DNA from: Calliopsis andreniformis
Lineage: Eukaryota; Arthropoda; Insecta; Hymenoptera; Andrenidae
DNA: 64,000 bases
NCBI RefSeq assembly: GCF_051401765.1
Contig: NC_135071.1
Coordinates: forward strand, 15,478,961 to 15,542,960
Direction: 5' to 3'
The position numbers and the translations under genes were made by a program. The notes beneath the pieces are model-generated. The model did not search any database. It saw only the letters and a list, made by a program, of their open reading frames with translations, and was not told where the DNA came from. Positions 60,761 through 64,000 of the stretch are shown here, piece after piece (position 1 is the first letter of the stretch; the number at the start of each line of letters is the position of its first letter).

Positions 60761-63700
60761 ATTCGGGCAAATGACCTTACGCGGTCGGCTCGGCGATTTC
60801 ACTACCTCCCACATTGGGGACTGAATAAATTAAATGAGATGAGGCGAGGAGAAGTCTGAGAGACAGTGGCTTCCTTACTGTGAGTTTATGGTGAGGGACT
60901 CATTTTTGGGGTCAGCTCACCTCCTAGTGATCTAGTGATTTTTAATCAAATATGTGAGAATTAATATAGCAATGACCTTATAACACTCGATACATTGCGA
61001 TATACTTGCAAGACAGCTCTCGAGGGCAAACAGTGAATGCGTGTCGCATCGCTGATTGTAGAATCGTGTAGACGCAGGACGTCTGCCCACCTTGACGTTC
61101 GCAGACTCTTAATTGGCTGCCTTTCATTCCCCCCTCTCGCTATATCTCCTTTCTCGAAACGCTAAGAAGGAAAATCGTCCGATGAGTGAATTGCTTTTCT
61201 AGGAATGCGATTACAATTTGCATTCGAGTAAGCGACAGTTAATAATTACAGTTCCTCGTATCGTCGCCCTCGGAAGTCGTCCAGTATTTTTAACCAACCT
61301 GACGTTTATTAATTTATTGCATCTGCATTTCTCGGTCGTCATGCTCCTGACGCTTTTCGCGCTGAACGCACGTGGCTTGACAGCGAGTGTCGCGCAGGCA
61401 ACTGAAAAATCTGGGGAAGCGAGGTCGTGAGGAGGTCGGATTTCAACGAGGAAGCATTCTGGCGCAGTTTGTCGTTAAATATATATCGGTCGCTCACTTT
61501 GCCACTGGTTAATTCGAATCCAGCTCGGGCGGTGCTGGTCTTTGACTCCTCGCCACCTCCTCCTCTTCTGGCGTTTCCTCTCGTGCTCTTCGTGGGCAAC
61601 AAATTGCCTCGTTGGATGACTGATCGATAGCAGTCGGATCGCCCACTTCGAATTATCTGGAATTGAGCAGTTTCTGGAATTGTGTGCGTTGTTTTTGATT
61701 CATGCACAGGGTGTAACAAATACACCCTTTGATATATTAAGGGGGGATGGAAGATCCAAATTGGAGCATAAAATGCTCTACGATATATAGTGTGCAATCT
61801 GCCTTCAATTCATATATTAATACAAATATTGGTAAAGATACTTGGAAGAAACCACTCTCTGTACCTAATTATTGAGGAATAGAATTTTTCTCATAAATTT
61901 GCTTTTGCAAAGATTCATTCGTTTTTATTTATTATTTGGAGACTCCTGGCGATGTACACTCAGCATATTTCTCCGCTGAAATAAGATGGAGTCGCGAGGA
62001 GATAACCAATAGTTAAACTCATAAATAACAGTCTGACAACTGGTGTTTACTACGCTTCGTTAATCTAATCACCTGTTATATTGTCTTCGGCCCACTTTTC
62101 ACCTTGAGGATGCGTCTATTAGCAGGAATCAGTTTCTGCGAACATCTTCCACCTGCTCGACCTTCGTAGCATTTGTTACACAGTACTATACATGTATATT
62201 AACGAGATTACCAGCGTGTGAAATGTCGATTGATTTTCACCCACTATGCAATTCGTACAACGTGACCCAGTTACGTCTGAAGCAGCCTCAAATTGCAATT
62301 ATCAATTTTCTTCAATTACCACACCACTGATGACTCCATTGGCAACCTTGTTGCACTTTCGTTTGCAGTAGCAAATGTCAACCAGTTTACGAAAGCATCA
62401 AAAATTTCACAAATAATGTACAATTTAAGAAGTTCGGTTAATCAACTTAAAAAAGACAGAAGATCGTGAAAGCAGTATTAACTTGTTTAACGAAGTTTTA
62501 TTTTCGACGTTGAAGCCTTTGGAAAAAAACAGCTCGCGTCATAAGTAATCGGCTTCAAAATGGAGCATCCTACGGTTACCTAATCGCATCGCTACAGGGT
62601 GATTTATAATAGTCTGTCATCTATGCACGTCTGCAACGCCTTCGTAACGATTCATTATCAATGATGGCCGACTACCGTGTCGACGATGCGGTAAAACATG
62701 ACACCGACGTCAAGTAGTTCAATTTTGTTATCGCAGGTTGATCAATCAAAGATCACTCAGTTCTTACGTGATTTTCCACGTATCTACTCTTTACTCGCCA
62801 TAGTCTTACGACTCATCACCAGCTGATAGTAGATACATATTTCTTCAATCTACTAGGGCTGAAAGAGAAAGACAATAATTTTAAGCAATAGGGACGAGAC
62901 TACAGCGAGTAAAATTAGCCTCCATTACATTTTCTCCTAATATTTCTTTCTTTTTTTTGAAAGCTGAAAAAGTCTTACTTTCGGCCAGTTCTATGGAATA
63001 TTACGATGTAAGTACTTTTTCCCAGACACTTAAGTGTTGTCTGTGAACTGTTATCATTCGGTATCTGTTCCGTTCTCGTTACATTATCACAGTAACTGCA
63101 ACTTCTGTTGGCGCAGCGATTAGAAAATTCGATAGCCAGGACTCGTGGCTGTTTACGCCAGCATCTCCGTGAATCAGCCCGTCCTCGAGACTCGAAACGC
63201 ACAAACGTGAATAGCGTGTAGGCTACTCGTTTCGTAATGGCACAATATCGTGAAATTTACCCACGGTTTCATCACGCCCCTCTTTTATCTACGTCTGTCG
63301 TGTAATGCACCCGACCATCGGCGTCAGTTTGAATAATTCCACGTTCTTTAATTAGCTTAATATCGATTCTCGTGGGCAGCACGCGTGCAAGCCGATTTGA
63401 CGAATTCAGCGGCCGCGGACGTCCACGCTAGACAACAAGGGAATCATTCAACCAGCTCGTGATCGGCGGTCGTGTGCGTCGCTTCTCGGTTTTATCGCTC
63501 CATAACTTCGCCGTTAACGCGGCGAAAGTGTCGCTGACTTTGTTTTTAAACTCGCGGGTACATAGCGTGGCCACGCGCGAGCACCGTCGCGGACGATTAC
63601 CCGAGGCACAGTCACGAAATCGACGCCGAAAGTGGAAAAGTGTATCGCGTGGGATGAATTCGTACAAAACATCCGTATCTCTATCTCGCTTTCCTCGACG

Positions 63701-64000
63701 GAGGGCCCCAAGGCCGAGCACTTGACCTTTTCGGTCTTCGCGTACCGTTTTGCAACTGAAATTAATTCTACGATAGAGGTGGCCAAACGCTCCGCGTATT
63801 TCTCAACGTTTCGTAGTAAATGGGGAAAACACGTGCTATAAAGCGATTGATAAGCAGAGGAGAAGCTTGTAATATGGAACCCCAGTTTGTTTTCTGACGA
63901 TTTTTCGCAAGCTAATGCATTAAATGACTTAAATTTGACTTTAGTTTAATTCTCACATATTCTTCTCTTGTATTTAAGGATGTTAAAGATAAAAGAAGAC
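60761..64000. other. Non-coding stretch at the right edge
   Basis: No gene is supported. A short hairpin GGGTGTAACAAATACACCC near 61709-61727 resembles a transposon terminus. A GC-richer patch at 63400-63850 has overlapping open frames on both strands, without domains or matching splice partners. It could be regulatory or belong to a gene outside the window. Confidence 0.45.

Noticed and set aside
63428..63841. Cluster of overlapping frames near the right edge
   Set aside because: All three are of similar length in different frames, as expected for GC-rich non-coding DNA; no family resemblance. It could only be judged with sequence beyond the window.

Overview
The window looks like nuclear DNA of a holometabolous insect, most likely a hymenopteran and plausibly a bee. 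The evidence is four insect-type protein-coding genes with short GT-AG introns, AT-rich introns beside GC-richer exons, long non-coding stretches, and many small decayed DNA transposons and A/T-rich minisatellites. No bacterial operons, CRISPR arrays, phage genes, tRNA or rRNA genes were seen. The species call is inference; the gene families are read directly from the translated exons.

Layout. 1-16236 has no gene I can support. It holds an inverted-repeat element (8548-8897) and a GC-rich block with CRE-like sites (about 10290-10540). 16237-41303 is one large plus-strand gene for a DPP10/DPP6-type dipeptidyl-peptidase-like membrane protein: 12 coding exons, 853 residues, and a first coding intron of about 15.7 kb. 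A pogo/Tigger-like MITE sits just 5' of its transmembrane exon. Its 3' flank (41304 to perhaps 46.6 kb) contains four evenly spaced copies of one 12-bp palindrome. 46986-47409 is a small two-exon plus-strand gene of unknown function, tail-to-tail with SPO11 (47517-49250, minus). 49886-50830 holds an unrecognised spliced minus-strand unit, apparently divergent from HADHA (51650-54962, plus; 11 exons, 765 residues). 58282-60156 (minus) is a KLF10/11-family zinc-finger gene, the cabut homologue, with a GC-rich promoter carrying CACGTG, CRE and CCAAT motifs. 60760-64000 shows no gene.

The genes are not functionally linked to one another. They cover a neuronal-type pseudo-peptidase (an established Kv4 auxiliary-subunit family), meiotic double-strand-break formation (SPO11), mitochondrial long-chain fatty-acid beta-oxidation (HADHA) and a nutrient/stress-responsive transcription factor (cabut). 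The less expected content is the mobile-element and repeat landscape (two copies of one MITE family, a TA-flanked pogo-like MITE, five TTTGAAAA-type minisatellites, a 110-115-bp spaced palindrome set), the Ser-to-Gly change in the DPP nucleophile motif, a GC-AG intron in HADHA, and the small novel gene beside SPO11.
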